This document shows, piece after piece, positions 42,906 through 51,764 of a stretch of DNA of 64,000 nt (positions are counted from its first letter, which is position 1; every line of letters starts with the position of its first letter). The translations under genes and the position numbers were made by a program. A model generated the notes under the pieces. The model made no database searches. It was not told the DNA's origin and was given only the letters and a program-made list of their open reading frames with translations. This DNA comes from Ilumatobacter coccineus YM16-304. Its GTDB lineage: Bacteria > Actinomycetota > Acidimicrobiia > Acidimicrobiales > Ilumatobacteraceae. The DNA is taken from assembly GCF_000348785.1 (NCBI RefSeq), contig NC_020520.1:2480001-2544000 (forward strand). Direction: 5' to 3'.

Positions 42906-43973
42906 GTGATCCAGGTACGTGACGACCTCCGAGCGATGGACGGCTACCACTCGGCGCAGGTCGACGTCGACGTCCGCCTCAACACGAACGAGTCGCCCGT
43001 GCCGCCGCCCGACGGGTTCCGAGATGCGGTCGCCGCCGAGGTGAGCCGTGTCGAGTGGCATCGCTATCCCGATCGAGCGGCCACCGCCCTGCGCGCGGCG
43101 ATCGCCGAGATGCACGACGTCGATCCGGCACAGATCTTCGTCGCCAACGGGTCGAACGAGGTGTTGCAGACGATCCTGCTCGCGTATGCCGGCCCGGGTC
43201 GCACGGTCGCCACGTTCGAGCCGACGTATCAGATGCACGCGCAGATCGCTCGGGTCACCGGAGCGACGGTGGTCGAAGGAGAGCGGGCGGCCGACTTCTC
43301 GCTCGATCCCGACGAAGTCGACCGGATCATCGATGCGCACGACCCTCACGTCGTGTTCCTCACGTCGCCCAACAACCCGACCGGGCTGGTCGAACCGCCC
43401 GAGCGGGTGCAGCAGTTGCTCGATCGGGCCACCGGTCTCGTGGTGGTCGACGAGGCGTACGCGCAGTTCGCCGACTGGAGTGCGCTCGATCTTGTGTCGG
43501 AGGAGCGACCGCTCGTCGTGACCCGCACGTTCTCCAAGACGTGGTCGATGGCCGGAGCACGACTCGGCTACCTCATCGGCCCGACCTGGCTGGTGTCCGA
43601 GCTCGAGAAGGTCGTGCTGCCGTATCACCTCGACGCCGTCAAGCAGATCGCCGGCCGCCTCGCGCTGCGCTACATCGGCGACATGAACGAACGCGTGCAA
43701 CAGCTCGTGGCCGAACGCTCACGCATCAGCGACGCGATGGGCGCAATGGCGATCGACGTGTTCCCGTCGGGCGCCAACTTCGTGCTGTTCCGTCCGCAGG
43801 CCGCCGACGGCAAGACGGTGTGGCAGGGGCTGGTCGATCGCAGCGTGCTGGTGCGCGACTGCTCGTCGTGGCCACGTCTGGCCAACTGTCTCCGCGTCAC
43901 GGTCGGCACACCCGCCGAGAACGATGCGTTTCTCACCGCGTTGGACGCCACACTGTCGACGCTCACCGACTGA
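42906..43973 (+). CDS. hisC: Histidinol-phosphate aminotransferase
   Basis: PLP enzyme converting imidazole-acetol phosphate and glutamate to histidinol phosphate. The 355-aa fold-type I aminotransferase has LNTNESP near residue 22, FVANGSNEVL, SPNNPTGLV, DEAYAQF (PLP Asp/Tyr) and the Schiff-base Lys in TFSKTWSMAGARLGY. The GTG at 42906 follows TACGCT by 8 nt; the open frame upstream of it is not HisC-like. It heads the his operon hisC-hisB-hisH-hisA-hisF. Confidence 0.94.
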   Translation: MIQVRDDLRAMDGYHSAQVDVDVRLNTNESPVPPPDGFRDAVAAEVSRVEWHRYPDRAATALRAAIAEMHDVDPAQIFVANGSNEVLQTILLAYAGPGRTVATFEPTYQMHAQIARVTGATVVEGERAADFSLDPDEVDRIIDAHDPHVVFLTSPNNPTGLVEPPERVQQLLDRATGLVVVDEAYAQFADWSALDLVSEERPLVVTRTFSKTWSMAGARLGYLIGPTWLVSELEKVVLPYHLDAVKQIAGRLALRYIGDMNERVQQLVAERSRISDAMGAMAIDVFPSGANFVLFRPQAADGKTVWQGLVDRSVLVRDCSSWPRLANCLRVTVGTPAENDAFLTALDATLSTLTD

Positions 43974-43989
43974 CAACGAAAGCCTGCAG

Positions 43990-44583
43990 ATGTCTCGTAC
44001 CGCCTCCCGCTCGCGTGCCACCAAAGAAACGTCGATCGAGGTGTCGATCGACCTCGACGGGTCGGGTGTCACCGACATCTCGACCGGCATCCCGTTCTAC
44101 GACCACATGCTCGATCAACTCGGGCGGCACGGCGGTTTCGACCTCACGGTCAAGGCGGTCGGTGACATCGAGATCGACACCCACCACACCGTCGAAGACG
44201 TGGCGATCACGGTCGGTGAAGTGTTCGCCGAGGCGCTGGGCGACAAGGCCGGCGTGCGTCGCTTCGCCAGTGGGCGCTACCCGCTCGACGAAGCGCTGAT
44301 CGACATCGCGCTCGACCTGTCGGGCCGCCCGCACGTCGAATGGCACGTCGAGATCCCCGAGTCGTTGCCGCTCGGAACGCCCGCGTTCGACCCGCAGCTC
44401 GCCGAGCACGCGGTCGCCTCGTTCGCCACGTCCGCCAACATCACGTTGCACGTCGAGATGGTTCGCGGCCGCAACACGCACCACATCATCGAGGCGACGT
44501 TCAAGGGACTGGCGCGAGCGCTGCGCGACGCCGTACGTGTCGAGGACGGCGCCGGCGTGCCGTCGACCAAGGGCGTGCTGTGA
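43990..44583 (+). CDS. hisB: Imidazoleglycerol-phosphate dehydratase
   Basis: Dehydrates imidazole glycerol phosphate in histidine synthesis. The 197-aa protein carries the diagnostic GIPFYDHMLDQLGRHGGFDL and DTHHTVEDVAI repeats whose His/Glu residues bind two Mn ions, and the second copy NTHHIIEATFKGLARAL near the C-terminus. It is the monofunctional form, with no fused phosphatase. It begins 16 bp after hisC, with GAAAG about 8 nt upstream as a Shine-Dalgarno site, and overlaps hisH by 4 bp. Confidence 0.95.
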   Translation: MSRTASRSRATKETSIEVSIDLDGSGVTDISTGIPFYDHMLDQLGRHGGFDLTVKAVGDIEIDTHHTVEDVAITVGEVFAEALGDKAGVRRFASGRYPLDEALIDIALDLSGRPHVEWHVEIPESLPLGTPAFDPQLAEHAVASFATSANITLHVEMVRGRNTHHIIEATFKGLARALRDAVRVEDGAGVPSTKGVL

Positions 44584-45212
44584 CCCGACCGGTCGTCGCG
44601 GTCATCGACTACGGCATCGGCAACCTGCACTCCGCGCAGAAGTCGCTCGAGGTGTGCGGCGCCGATGCACGGCTCACCGCCGATCCCGACCTGATCGCAT
44701 CGGCCGACGGCGTGGTGCTGCCCGGTGTCGGCGCGTTCGGCGCGTGCATGGCGGCGCTGCGGTCGCTCGACCTCGAAACACCGACGCTCGACGCGGTCGC
44801 GTCGGGCCGACCGTTTCTCGGGATCTGCGTCGGCATGCAGATGCTGTTCACCCGTTCGGAAGAAAACGACGAGGCGCTCGGTCTCGACGTGATTCCCGGC
44901 GTCGTTCGCTGGATTCCGCCTGCCGGGGTGAAGATCCCGCAGATGCAGTGGAACCGTCTCGACATCACCGCCGACGACGATCCGATGCTCGCTGGTCTGG
45001 GCGACGACGCCTGGCTGTACTTCGTGCACTCGTTGCACGGCGTGCCCGACGATGCCGACGTGGTGGCGGCCACCGTCGAGTACGGCACCACGATCAACGC
45101 GGCGTTCCGACGAGACAACGTCTTCGCCGCCCAGTTCCACCCCGAGAAGTCGAGCAAGCCCGGTCTCCGGTTGCTCACCAACTTCGTCGAGATCTGCCGA
45201 GAGGCCTCATGA
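44580..45212 (+). CDS. hisH: Imidazole glycerol phosphate synthase, glutaminase subunit
   Basis: Class-I glutamine amidotransferase that feeds ammonia to HisF. The 210-aa protein shows the oxyanion segment PGVGAFGACM, nucleophile Cys in FLGICVGMQMLF and the His/Glu pair in QFHPEKS. Start GTG is embedded in the hisB stop region, and its own stop overlaps hisA (ATGA), so the his genes are tightly coupled. Confidence 0.95.
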   Translation: MTRPVVAVIDYGIGNLHSAQKSLEVCGADARLTADPDLIASADGVVLPGVGAFGACMAALRSLDLETPTLDAVASGRPFLGICVGMQMLFTRSEENDEALGLDVIPGVVRWIPPAGVKIPQMQWNRLDITADDDPMLAGLGDDAWLYFVHSLHGVPDDADVVAATVEYGTTINAAFRRDNVFAAQFHPEKSSKPGLRLLTNFVEICREAS

Positions 45213-45988
45213 CCATGTCGCACACCGCTTCGTTCCCCGAGCTGTACCCGGCCATCGACCTGCGCGGCGGGCAGGTCGTGCGCCTGCGCCAGGGTGATTA
45301 CGCCGACGAGACCGTCTACGGCAGCGATCCGGCCGCCGTGGCCCGTGGGTTCGCCGACGCGGGTTCGCCGTGGATCCACGTGGTCGATCTCGATGCGGCG
45401 AAGTCGGGCGACCCGGTCAACCGGCCGGTCGTCGCGGCGATCGCTGCCGCGGTGTCGGGCGTGGCGCAGGTGCAGACCGGTGGCGGCGTCCGTTCGGTCG
45501 ACGACGCGCAGCAGTTGGCCGACGCAGGCGTCGCCCGCGTGGTGATGGGGTCGGCGGCGGTGAGCGACCCGTCGTTGGTCGCGGCCGCGTCGGAGATCGT
45601 TCGCGTCGCTGTCGGCCTCGACCACAAGAACGGCGAGATCGCCGTGCACGGCTGGACCGAGGGCAGCGGGCTGCAGCTCGACGACGCGTATGCGTTGTTC
45701 CCGACGGCCGACGTGTTCGTCATCACCGACATCGGTCGTGACGGCATGCTCGAAGGCCCCGATGTGGAGGGGCTCGCTCGCTCCGCCGAGGTGGCCGGCT
45801 CGCCGGTGATCGCCAGCGGAGGAGTGGCCACGCTCGACGACATCGAGACGCTGGCACGGATCCCCGGCTTGGCGGGTGTGATCACGGGCAAGGCGCTCTA
45901 CGAGGGTCGCTTCGACGTTGCCGAAGCATTGGCGGTGCTCGACCGGGTGCGCGCCGGATCGAACTCCGACACCGGAGCGCCGTCGTGA
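45209..45988 (+). CDS. hisA: ProFAR isomerase
   Basis: Isomerizes ProFAR to PRFAR. The 259-aa TIM barrel begins [21 protein letters not shown] and includes [21 protein letters not shown] and the phosphate loop [13 protein letters not shown]. Many Actinobacteria carry the bifunctional PriA (HisA + TrpF); the text here ([22 protein letters not shown]) looks more like ordinary HisA, so a separate TrpF would be expected elsewhere. That reading is by eye. Confidence 0.92.
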   Translation: MTMSHTASFPELYPAIDLRGGQVVRLRQGDYADETVYGSDPAAVARGFADAGSPWIHVVDLDAAKSGDPVNRPVVAAIAAAVSGVAQVQTGGGVRSVDDAQQLADAGVARVVMGSAAVSDPSLVAAASEIVRVAVGLDHKNGEIAVHGWTEGSGLQLDDAYALFPTADVFVITDIGRDGMLEGPDVEGLARSAEVAGSPVIASGGVATLDDIETLARIPGLAGVITGKALYEGRFDVAEALAVLDRVRAGSNSDTGAPS

Positions 45989-46794
45989 AGGTGGCTCGCG
46001 TCATCCCGTGTCTCGACGTGACCGAGGGTCGAGTCGTGAAGGGCACCAACTTCGTCGACCTGCGCGACGCCGGTGACCCGGTCGAACTCGCCGGCCGCTA
46101 CGACCTCGAAGGTGCCGACGAGCTGGTGTTTCTCGACATCACCGCGTCGAGCGACAATCGGGAGACCACGGTCGACATGGTGCGGCGGGTGGCCGAGCAG
46201 GTCTACATCCCGTTCACGGTCGGGGGAGGAATCCGGACGCTGGAAGACGCTCGTCGGATGTTGCGTGCCGGTGCCGACAAGGTGAGCGTCAACACGGCGG
46301 CGGTCGAACGCCCCGAGTTGATCTCCGAGATCGCTGCCGAGTTCGGCTCGCAGTGCGTGGTGTGTGCGATCGACGCCCGCCGGCGCCGCCCCGACGGTTC
46401 GTCGGCGAGCGACGGATCGCCCGAGCCCGACGATCCCGAGCTCGGCTGGGAGATCTACCTGCACGGTGGGCGCACGCCGACCGGTATCGATGCGATCGAG
46501 TGGGCGCAGCGCGCCGTCGAGCTCGGAGCGGGTGAACTGCTCGTCACGTCGATGGACCGTGACGGAAGCCGCAAGGGATTCGACCACGAACTCACGCAGG
46601 CGCTCGCCGAGGTGGTGTCGGTGCCGATCATCGCCAGCGGTGGTGTGGGCACGCTCGACCATCTGGTCGACGGCGTGGTCGAAGGTGGCGCCGACGCGGT
46701 GCTCGCCGCGTCGATCTTCCACTTCCGTGAGCACTCGGTGGCCGAGGCCAAGGCGGCGATGGCCGACTCCGGCATCACCGTCCGCCCCGCCTGA
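45985..46794 (+). CDS. hisF: Imidazole glycerol phosphate synthase, cyclase subunit
   Basis: Cyclizes PRFAR with ammonia from HisH to IGP and AICAR. The 269-aa barrel opens [34 protein letters not shown] (catalytic Asp in CLDV) and has [11 protein letters not shown] and [15 protein letters not shown] (second catalytic Asp). A somewhat longer acidic insert ([17 protein letters not shown], about residues 134-150) sits before the [16 protein letters not shown] motif. It overlaps hisA by 4 bp. The following 136 bp hold only the next gene's promoter. Confidence 0.95.
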   Translation: MKVARVIPCLDVTEGRVVKGTNFVDLRDAGDPVELAGRYDLEGADELVFLDITASSDNRETTVDMVRRVAEQVYIPFTVGGGIRTLEDARRMLRAGADKVSVNTAAVERPELISEIAAEFGSQCVVCAIDARRRRPDGSSASDGSPEPDDPELGWEIYLHGGRTPTGIDAIEWAQRAVELGAGELLVTSMDRDGSRKGFDHELTQALAEVVSVPIIASGGVGTLDHLVDGVVEGGADAVLAASIFHFREHSVAEAKAAMADSGITVRPA

Positions 46795-46930
46795 CCGACC
46801 GTCACGATTCGCAACGCTCGGCGGGCACGGGCGTGAGACGATTCGTGATCGGCTGGCCCCGGTTGCGCCTTGGTGGCGTACCCCACGAGGCGTTTGCTCC
46901 TCACACCGCCGGGGCGAATACGTTGGCTGC

Positions 46931-47626
46931 ATGGCAACCGTGACCACCGAACGCATCGACAACGTCCTCGTCGTCCACCTCGACGACGGCAAGGCGAACG
47001 CGCTCTCCAAGGGGATGATCGGTGACATCGTCGCCGCCGTGGAGGTCGCCGAAGCCGACGAGGCGATCTCGGCGGTCGTGCTCCACGGACGCGAGGGCAA
47101 GTTCTCGGCGGGCTTCGACCTGAGCGTCATGCGCGGCGGTGACATGTCGGCGATGATCGATCTCGTCGCCGACGGCGGTGACCTGGTTCGCCGCCTGTAC
47201 GGAGCGACGGTGCCGATCGTCGCCGCGTGCACCGGGCACGCCCTCGCCGCCGGCGCTCTCACGCTCCTCGGATGCGACGTGCGCATCGGCGCCGACGTCG
47301 ACTGCAAGATCGGACTGAACGAGGTCGCCATCGGGATGGTGCTGCCCGACTGGGCCTTCACGATCGCCGTCGAACGACTGAGCAAGCGGCACCTCCAGCA
47401 GGCCGTGGCAACGGCTCGGATCACCGGCGCTTCCGGGGCGGCCGACGCCGGCTATCTCGACGAGGTCGTCGCCGCCGACGAGGTGTTGCCGACCGCGATC
47501 GAGCGAGCGCGTTCGATGGCCGCTCTCGATGCTCGGGCGTACGCCGGGACCGTGCGCAAGTTGCGTGGCGACGTGCTCGACACGATGAGCCGACAGATCG
47601 CAGCCGACCGCGCCTCGATCGCCTGA
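46931..47626 (+). CDS. Enoyl-CoA hydratase/isomerase (crotonase) family protein
   Basis: A 231-aa crotonase-fold protein: VVLHGREGKFSAGFDLSVM is the first oxyanion segment and ACTGHALAAGALTLLGCDVRIGA the second. The Glu pair of classical enoyl-CoA hydratase is not clearly present (GLNEVAIGMVLPDW region), so an isomerase or other acyl-CoA reaction is as likely. TACGTT ends 6 nt before the ATG. It is monocistronic as far as can be seen. Confidence 0.87.
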   Translation: MATVTTERIDNVLVVHLDDGKANALSKGMIGDIVAAVEVAEADEAISAVVLHGREGKFSAGFDLSVMRGGDMSAMIDLVADGGDLVRRLYGATVPIVAACTGHALAAGALTLLGCDVRIGADVDCKIGLNEVAIGMVLPDWAFTIAVERLSKRHLQQAVATARITGASGAADAGYLDEVVAADEVLPTAIERARSMAALDARAYAGTVRKLRGDVLDTMSRQIAADRASIA

Positions 47627-47701
47627 CCTCGACGGTCGCGGCGTCGGCCGATTGCCGACCTCGTGTCAGCCAGCCGTCCGAATCCTCGGTACGTTGCACG
47701 C

Positions 47702-48694
47702 ATGGCACAACCCACCGTCAACAAGAACATGGAATACCGGCGCCTCGGCAACTCCGGTCTCAAGGTCAGCGTCCTCGGCTTCGGAAGCTGGGTCACGTTC
47801 GACGCTCAGATCGACAACAACGCCGCCGTCGAGTGCATCGCCGCGGCCGGCGACGCAGGCTGCAACTTCTTCGACAACGCCGAGGCCTACGCCGGCGGCA
47901 AGAGCGAAGAGATCATGGGCCACGCCTTCCGCGAACTCGGTTGGCCACGCTGGTCGTATGTCCTCACCACCAAGGTGTACTGGGGCATCAACGGCGAAGT
48001 GCCCAACATGCGCAACACGCTGAACCGCAAGTACCTCATGCAGGCCATCGACGGTTCGCTCGAACGTCTGCAAGACGACTTCGTCGACGTGCTCTACTGC
48101 CACCGTGGCGATCCTGACACGCCGCTCGAAGAGGTCGTCCACGCGATGAGCGACATCATCACCGCCGGCAAGGCCCACTACTGGGGTACCAGCGAGTGGA
48201 CGGCCGACGACATTCGCGGAGCGATCGACATCGCCGACCGCCACGGACTGCACAAGCCGGTCACCGAGCAGAGCCAGTACAACCTCCTCGAGCGCAAGAC
48301 GGTCGAGAAGAGCTACGCCCGCATCACCGACGACTTCGGCTACGGCAACACGATCTGGAGCCCACTGGCGTCAGGACTTCTCACCGGCAAGTACAAAGAC
48401 GGCATCCCCGAGGACTCTCGCGGCGCGCTGTCGGGCTACGAGTGGTTGCAGGACCGCCTGTCCGACGATCAGGCGATCGCCCGCGTCGAGCGCCTCCGCC
48501 CGATCGCCGACCGCATCGGCTGCACCATGGCGCAGCTCTCGCTCGCCTGGGCCACCAAGCACCGCATGGTGTCGTCGGTCATCACCGGCGCGTCGAAGGT
48601 GAGCCAGGTCGTGCAGAACTTCGAGACCGTCGACGTGATCCCCGAGATCACCGAAAACGTGCGCCTCGAGATCGAAGAGGCCATCGGCCGCTGA
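47702..48694 (+). CDS. Aldo/keto reductase (AKR6/Kv-beta type)
   Basis: A 330-aa NADPH-dependent TIM-barrel reductase. It opens [21 protein letters not shown]; the catalytic tetrad is D (FFDNAEAY), Y of the same segment, K (LTTKVYW) and H (YCHRGDPD). [18 protein letters not shown] is the cofactor-binding end. It most resembles the voltage-gated potassium-channel beta-subunit group (YghZ-like). TACGTT ends 6 nt before the ATG at 47702. A 43-bp palindrome starts 4 bp after the stop. Confidence 0.9.
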   Translation: MAQPTVNKNMEYRRLGNSGLKVSVLGFGSWVTFDAQIDNNAAVECIAAAGDAGCNFFDNAEAYAGGKSEEIMGHAFRELGWPRWSYVLTTKVYWGINGEVPNMRNTLNRKYLMQAIDGSLERLQDDFVDVLYCHRGDPDTPLEEVVHAMSDIITAGKAHYWGTSEWTADDIRGAIDIADRHGLHKPVTEQSQYNLLERKTVEKSYARITDDFGYGNTIWSPLASGLLTGKYKDGIPEDSRGALSGYEWLQDRLSDDQAIARVERLRPIADRIGCTMAQLSLAWATKHRMVSSVITGASKVSQVVQNFETVDVIPEITENVRLEIEEAIGR

Positions 48695-48697
48695 CCG

Positions 48698-48740
48698 CCG
48701 ACCTGGTTATTTCCATCCCGGATGGAAATAACCAGGTCGG
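48698..48740. repeat. 43-bp perfect palindrome, copy A
   Basis: Arms of 21 bp around a single C; the left arm starts CCGACCTGGTTATTTCCATC. It lies at the convergent end of the aldo/keto reductase and alpha/beta hydrolase genes and encodes the last ten residues of the hydrolase. A sister element of the same length is at 57015-57057. In RNA each strand would fold into an uninterrupted hairpin, so a bidirectional terminator is one possible role. Confidence 0.85.
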
Positions 48741-49351
48741 GTGATCCAGGTGGCGACGCGTTCGGCGACGAGCGCGGCGCGACCGGCGACGAAGTGATCG
48801 ACCGACTCGATCGTCTCGAACGTGGCATCCGCCCACGTCGAGACGATCGGCTCGGCGACCGACGGCGGCGCGAACTGGTCGTGCGCCGGCGTCAGCACCA
48901 GCGTCGGCATGTCGCGTCCCGGCGCGAGATCCATGACCCCGAGCGGGGGAGCGACCAGCGCCTTACCGCTGAGCCGTTCGTCGCCGAGCGCCAGCGTGAC
49001 CATCGCTCCGAACGAGTAGCCCACGGCGAACAGCGGCACACCGCTGCCCGCACCGGCAACGGTGTCGAGCGCGGCCACCGCATCGAGTTGTTCGGCCACA
49101 CCGCCCCCGAACTCCGAACGGAAGTCGAAGCGCAGCGACGTCACCCCGGCACGCGGCAACGCGTCGAACAGCGCCTCGACCACGTTGTTGTGTCTGTTGC
49201 CGCCGTACTGCGGATGTGGGTGGCACACGATGGCGCCGGCGATCGCTCCGTCGACCGATGCGAGATCGCCCTCGATCACCACGCCGTCGGACGTCGTGAA
49301 CGACACCGTCTCGATCGTCGGAACCACGTCGCGCTCGTCGTCAGTGCTCAT
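48707..49351 (-). CDS. Alpha/beta hydrolase (Tex30/KANL3-like)
   Basis: A 214-aa compact hydrolase. CHPHPQYGGNRHNNVVEAL is the family's oxyanion region, FAVGYSFGAMV the nucleophile elbow (Ser), and PAHDQFAPP / VDHFVAGR carry the Asp and His. No lid domain is present. The ATG at 49351 follows TACCGT by 8 nt in a promoter core shared with the divergent GroES-like gene. Its final residues TRPGYFHPGWK are specified by a 43-bp palindrome, so the element has been absorbed into the reading frame. Confidence 0.85.
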   Translation of the reverse strand: MSTDDERDVVPTIETVSFTTSDGVVIEGDLASVDGAIAGAIVCHPHPQYGGNRHNNVVEALFDALPRAGVTSLRFDFRSEFGGGVAEQLDAVAALDTVAGAGSGVPLFAVGYSFGAMVTLALGDERLSGKALVAPPLGVMDLAPGRDMPTLVLTPAHDQFAPPSVAEPIVSTWADATFETIESVDHFVAGRAALVAERVATWITRPGYFHPGWK

Positions 49352-49359
49352 GTGATCTG

Positions 49360-49369
49360 ACGGTACCCT
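49360..49369. promoter_or_regulatory. Bidirectional overlapping -10 core ACGGTACCCT
   Basis: The same ten bases as at 24173-24182. TACCCT (49364-49369) is 8 nt before the GroES-like GTG at 49378; TACCGT (49365-49360) is 8 nt before the hydrolase ATG at 49351. The two start codons are again 26 bp apart. Confidence 0.7.
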
Positions 49370-49377
49370 GCCCGACC

Positions 49378-49701
49378 GTGGCGATGGACGACGACAAACT
49401 CCCCATCAAGATGCTCAACGACCGTGTCCTCGTCGAGGCCGACGACGACGCCGAGCGCAAGTCGTCGGGCGGCATCTTGATCCCGGCGACCGCACAGATG
49501 GCGAAGCGGCTCGTGTGGGCCACCGTCGTCGCACAGGGGCAGAACGTCCGGGCGTGCGAGATCGGCGACAAGGTGCTGTTCAGCCCCGACGACCGCTACG
49601 AGGTCGAAGTGCAGGGCAACGACTACATCATGCTGCGCGAGCGAGAACTGCACGCCGTTGCCTCCGAGCGCAACGAGTCGTCCACCGGCCTCTACCTCTG
49701 A
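49378..49701 (+). CDS. GroES-like co-chaperonin paralogue
   Basis: A 107-aa GroES-fold protein: MLNDRVLVEADDDAERKSSGGILIPATAQ and ATVVAQGQNVRACEIGDKVLFSPDD match the chaperonin-10 domain, but the mobile-loop segment that contacts GroEL is atypical and there is an extra C-terminal tail. No groEL adjoins, so it is probably an additional orphan copy. The GTG at 49378 follows TACCCT by 8 nt; an ATG two codons later is possible. Confidence 0.85.
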   Translation: MAMDDDKLPIKMLNDRVLVEADDDAERKSSGGILIPATAQMAKRLVWATVVAQGQNVRACEIGDKVLFSPDDRYEVEVQGNDYIMLRERELHAVASERNESSTGLYL

Positions 49702-49812
49702 CGTCGGGTTCGTCGCGTCGCCGATGCCCGAGCGTTCACGCGCCGACGCACACGCCAGACGGATCCGGAAACGAGTGGGGCCGGAGCGCGTCACCACCCG
49801 TATCCTGCTCGT

Positions 49813-50175
49813 ATGAGCGGCATCACTTTCGATCTCGACCGGCCCGAGGTCGTCGAGCAGTTGGCAGGCATCAAGTTCAACAGCGACGGGCTGGTCACCG
49901 CCATCGCGCAAGATGTCGACGACAACGAAGTGCTGATGCTGGCCTGGATGAACGCCGAGTCGCTGCGCATGACCCTCGAAGAGGGGCGGATGGTCTACTG
50001 GTCACGGAGCCGTCAGGAACTGTGGCGCAAGGGCGACACGTCGGGGGAGCGGCAGTTCGTGCGCGAGGCGTACTACGACTGCGACGCCGACGCGCTGCTG
50101 TTCAAGGTCGTCCAGGAAGGCGGCGGCGCCTGCCACACGGGCGAGCGCACCTGCTTCCACCGTTCGTTCGGCTGA
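49813..50175 (+). CDS. hisI: Phosphoribosyl-AMP cyclohydrolase
   Basis: Opens the adenine ring of PR-AMP in histidine synthesis. The 120-aa enzyme has MLAWMNAESL, the metal motif YDCDADALLF (Asp/Cys) and the zinc cysteines in GACHTGERTCFHR. It is the monofunctional form without HisE. TATCCT ends 6 nt before the ATG. It lies 3 kb from the other his genes and 22 bp before trpE, so it is cotranscribed with tryptophan synthesis. Confidence 0.95.
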   Translation: MSGITFDLDRPEVVEQLAGIKFNSDGLVTAIAQDVDDNEVLMLAWMNAESLRMTLEEGRMVYWSRSRQELWRKGDTSGERQFVREAYYDCDADALLFKVVQEGGGACHTGERTCFHRSFG

Positions 50176-50197
50176 CCGAGCGCACGCCGTCGACGCC

Positions 50198-51724
50198 ATG
50201 AAGTTCTCTCCCTCCCGCGAGGAGTTCCACGCCCACGCGGCCGAGCACACGATCGTCCCGGTCTGGACCGAACTGCTCGCCGATCTCGAGACGCCCGTCG
50301 CGGTGTACGCCAAGCTCGTCGGCGACGGCCCCGGGTTCCTGCTCGAATCGGTCGAGGGCGCCGAGCGCTGGGCCCGTTTCTCGTTCGTTGGACGCAACCC
50401 GTCGGCGACGCTGATCCTGCGCAACGGCGCCGTCGAGATCGATGGGCCGGTGCCCGACGGCGTGCCGACCGACGAGGGCATCCTCGCGGCGATCGAAGCG
50501 ATGCTCGCCGAGTACAGCAGCCCGACGTTCCCCGATCTTCCACCACTGCACGGCGGCATCATGGGCTTCCTCGGGTACGACGTCATCCGCGAAGTCGAGC
50601 ACCTGCCCAACACGCCCGACGACGATCGTGACTACCCCGACGCGGTCATGTCGGTCATCGGTTCGCTCGCCGCGTTCGACCACTGGCGCCAGCGGGTGTA
50701 CCTCATCGAGAGCGTGCCGACCCTCGGGCTCTCCACCGCCGAACTCGACGCGGCCTACGACGCCGCGACCGAACGCGTGAGCGTCGCAGTCGCCGACCTC
50801 GCCAAACCACTCCCGTACACGCCGGTCGCCCCGCCGTCGCTCGACGACGAGCTCCCGACGCTCGAGTCGACGATGCCCAACGGCATGTACCAGCGCGCGG
50901 TGGAGGTGGCGAAGGAGTACGTGGTCGCCGGTGACGTGTTCCAGGTCGTGTTGTCGCAGCGTTACGACATCGAACTCGGCGCCGACCCGTTCGACTTCTA
51001 CCGCGTCCTCCGGCAGGTCAATCCGTCGCCGTACATGTACTACGTCAAGCACGACGAGCTCGCGATCGTCGGGTCGTCGCCCGAACCGATGGTGCAACTC
51101 CTCGACCGCAAGGTCATCTCGCGGCCGATCGCCGGCACGCGTCGCCGCGGCAAGAACGACGAACACGACCGCATGATGGCCGCCGAGTTGATGGAGCACC
51201 CCAAGGAGCGAGCCGAGCACGTGATGCTCGTCGACCTGGCCCGCAACGACGTCGGTCGTGTGGCGAAATTCGGTTCGGTGCAGGTCGACGAGTTGATGAC
51301 CCTCGAGCGCTACAGCCACGTGATGCACCTCACCTCACAGGTGTCGGGCGACCTGCGCGACGGCCTCGGTCCGATCGACGTCCTGCGCGCCACACTGCCC
51401 GCCGGCACGGTGTCGGGGGCACCGAAGGTCCGTGCGATGGAGATCATCGACGAACTCGAACCCGTCAAACGCGGCCCGTACGCGGGCGTCGTGGGCTACA
51501 TCGACTGGTCGGGCAACCTCGACACGGCGATCGCCATCCGGACCCTGTTCGTCACCGGCGACGGCGTCACCGCCAGCTTGCAGGCCGGCGCGGGCATCGT
51601 GGCCGACTCCATCCCCGACGAGGAAGACCTCGAGTGTCGCAACAAAGCGGCGGCTCTGCTCGCGGCGATTCCCGGCGCCCGCCGGATGACCGCCGCCCGC
51701 CGGGCCGCCGGCACCGACGCCTGA
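50198..51724 (+). CDS. trpE: Anthranilate synthase component I
   Basis: Makes anthranilate from chorismate, with glutamine hydrolysis supplied by TrpG (not in the window). The 508-aa protein has the N-terminal regulatory part with LLESVEGAERWARFSFVG (tryptophan-binding LLES) and the catalytic part with NPSPYMYYVK, SPEPMVQ, RPIAGTRRRG and DLARNDVGRV...VMHLTSQVSG. The LLES motif suggests feedback inhibition by tryptophan. There is no leaderless promoter before the ATG, consistent with an operon with hisI. Confidence 0.95.
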   Translation: MKFSPSREEFHAHAAEHTIVPVWTELLADLETPVAVYAKLVGDGPGFLLESVEGAERWARFSFVGRNPSATLILRNGAVEIDGPVPDGVPTDEGILAAIEAMLAEYSSPTFPDLPPLHGGIMGFLGYDVIREVEHLPNTPDDDRDYPDAVMSVIGSLAAFDHWRQRVYLIESVPTLGLSTAELDAAYDAATERVSVAVADLAKPLPYTPVAPPSLDDELPTLESTMPNGMYQRAVEVAKEYVVAGDVFQVVLSQRYDIELGADPFDFYRVLRQVNPSPYMYYVKHDELAIVGSSPEPMVQLLDRKVISRPIAGTRRRGKNDEHDRMMAAELMEHPKERAEHVMLVDLARNDVGRVAKFGSVQVDELMTLERYSHVMHLTSQVSGDLRDGLGPIDVLRATLPAGTVSGAPKVRAMEIIDELEPVKRGPYAGVVGYIDWSGNLDTAIAIRTLFVTGDGVTASLQAGAGIVADSIPDEEDLECRNKAAALLAAIPGARRMTAARRAAGTDA

Positions 51725-51764
51725 CGATCAGGTGGCGAGCCGACTCGGCGTCGGCCGGGTCGAG

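Noticed and set aside
46795-46930. Possible small RNA between hisF and the crotonase gene
   Set aside because: Only a weak 6-bp inverted repeat and the crotonase promoter were found; no terminator.
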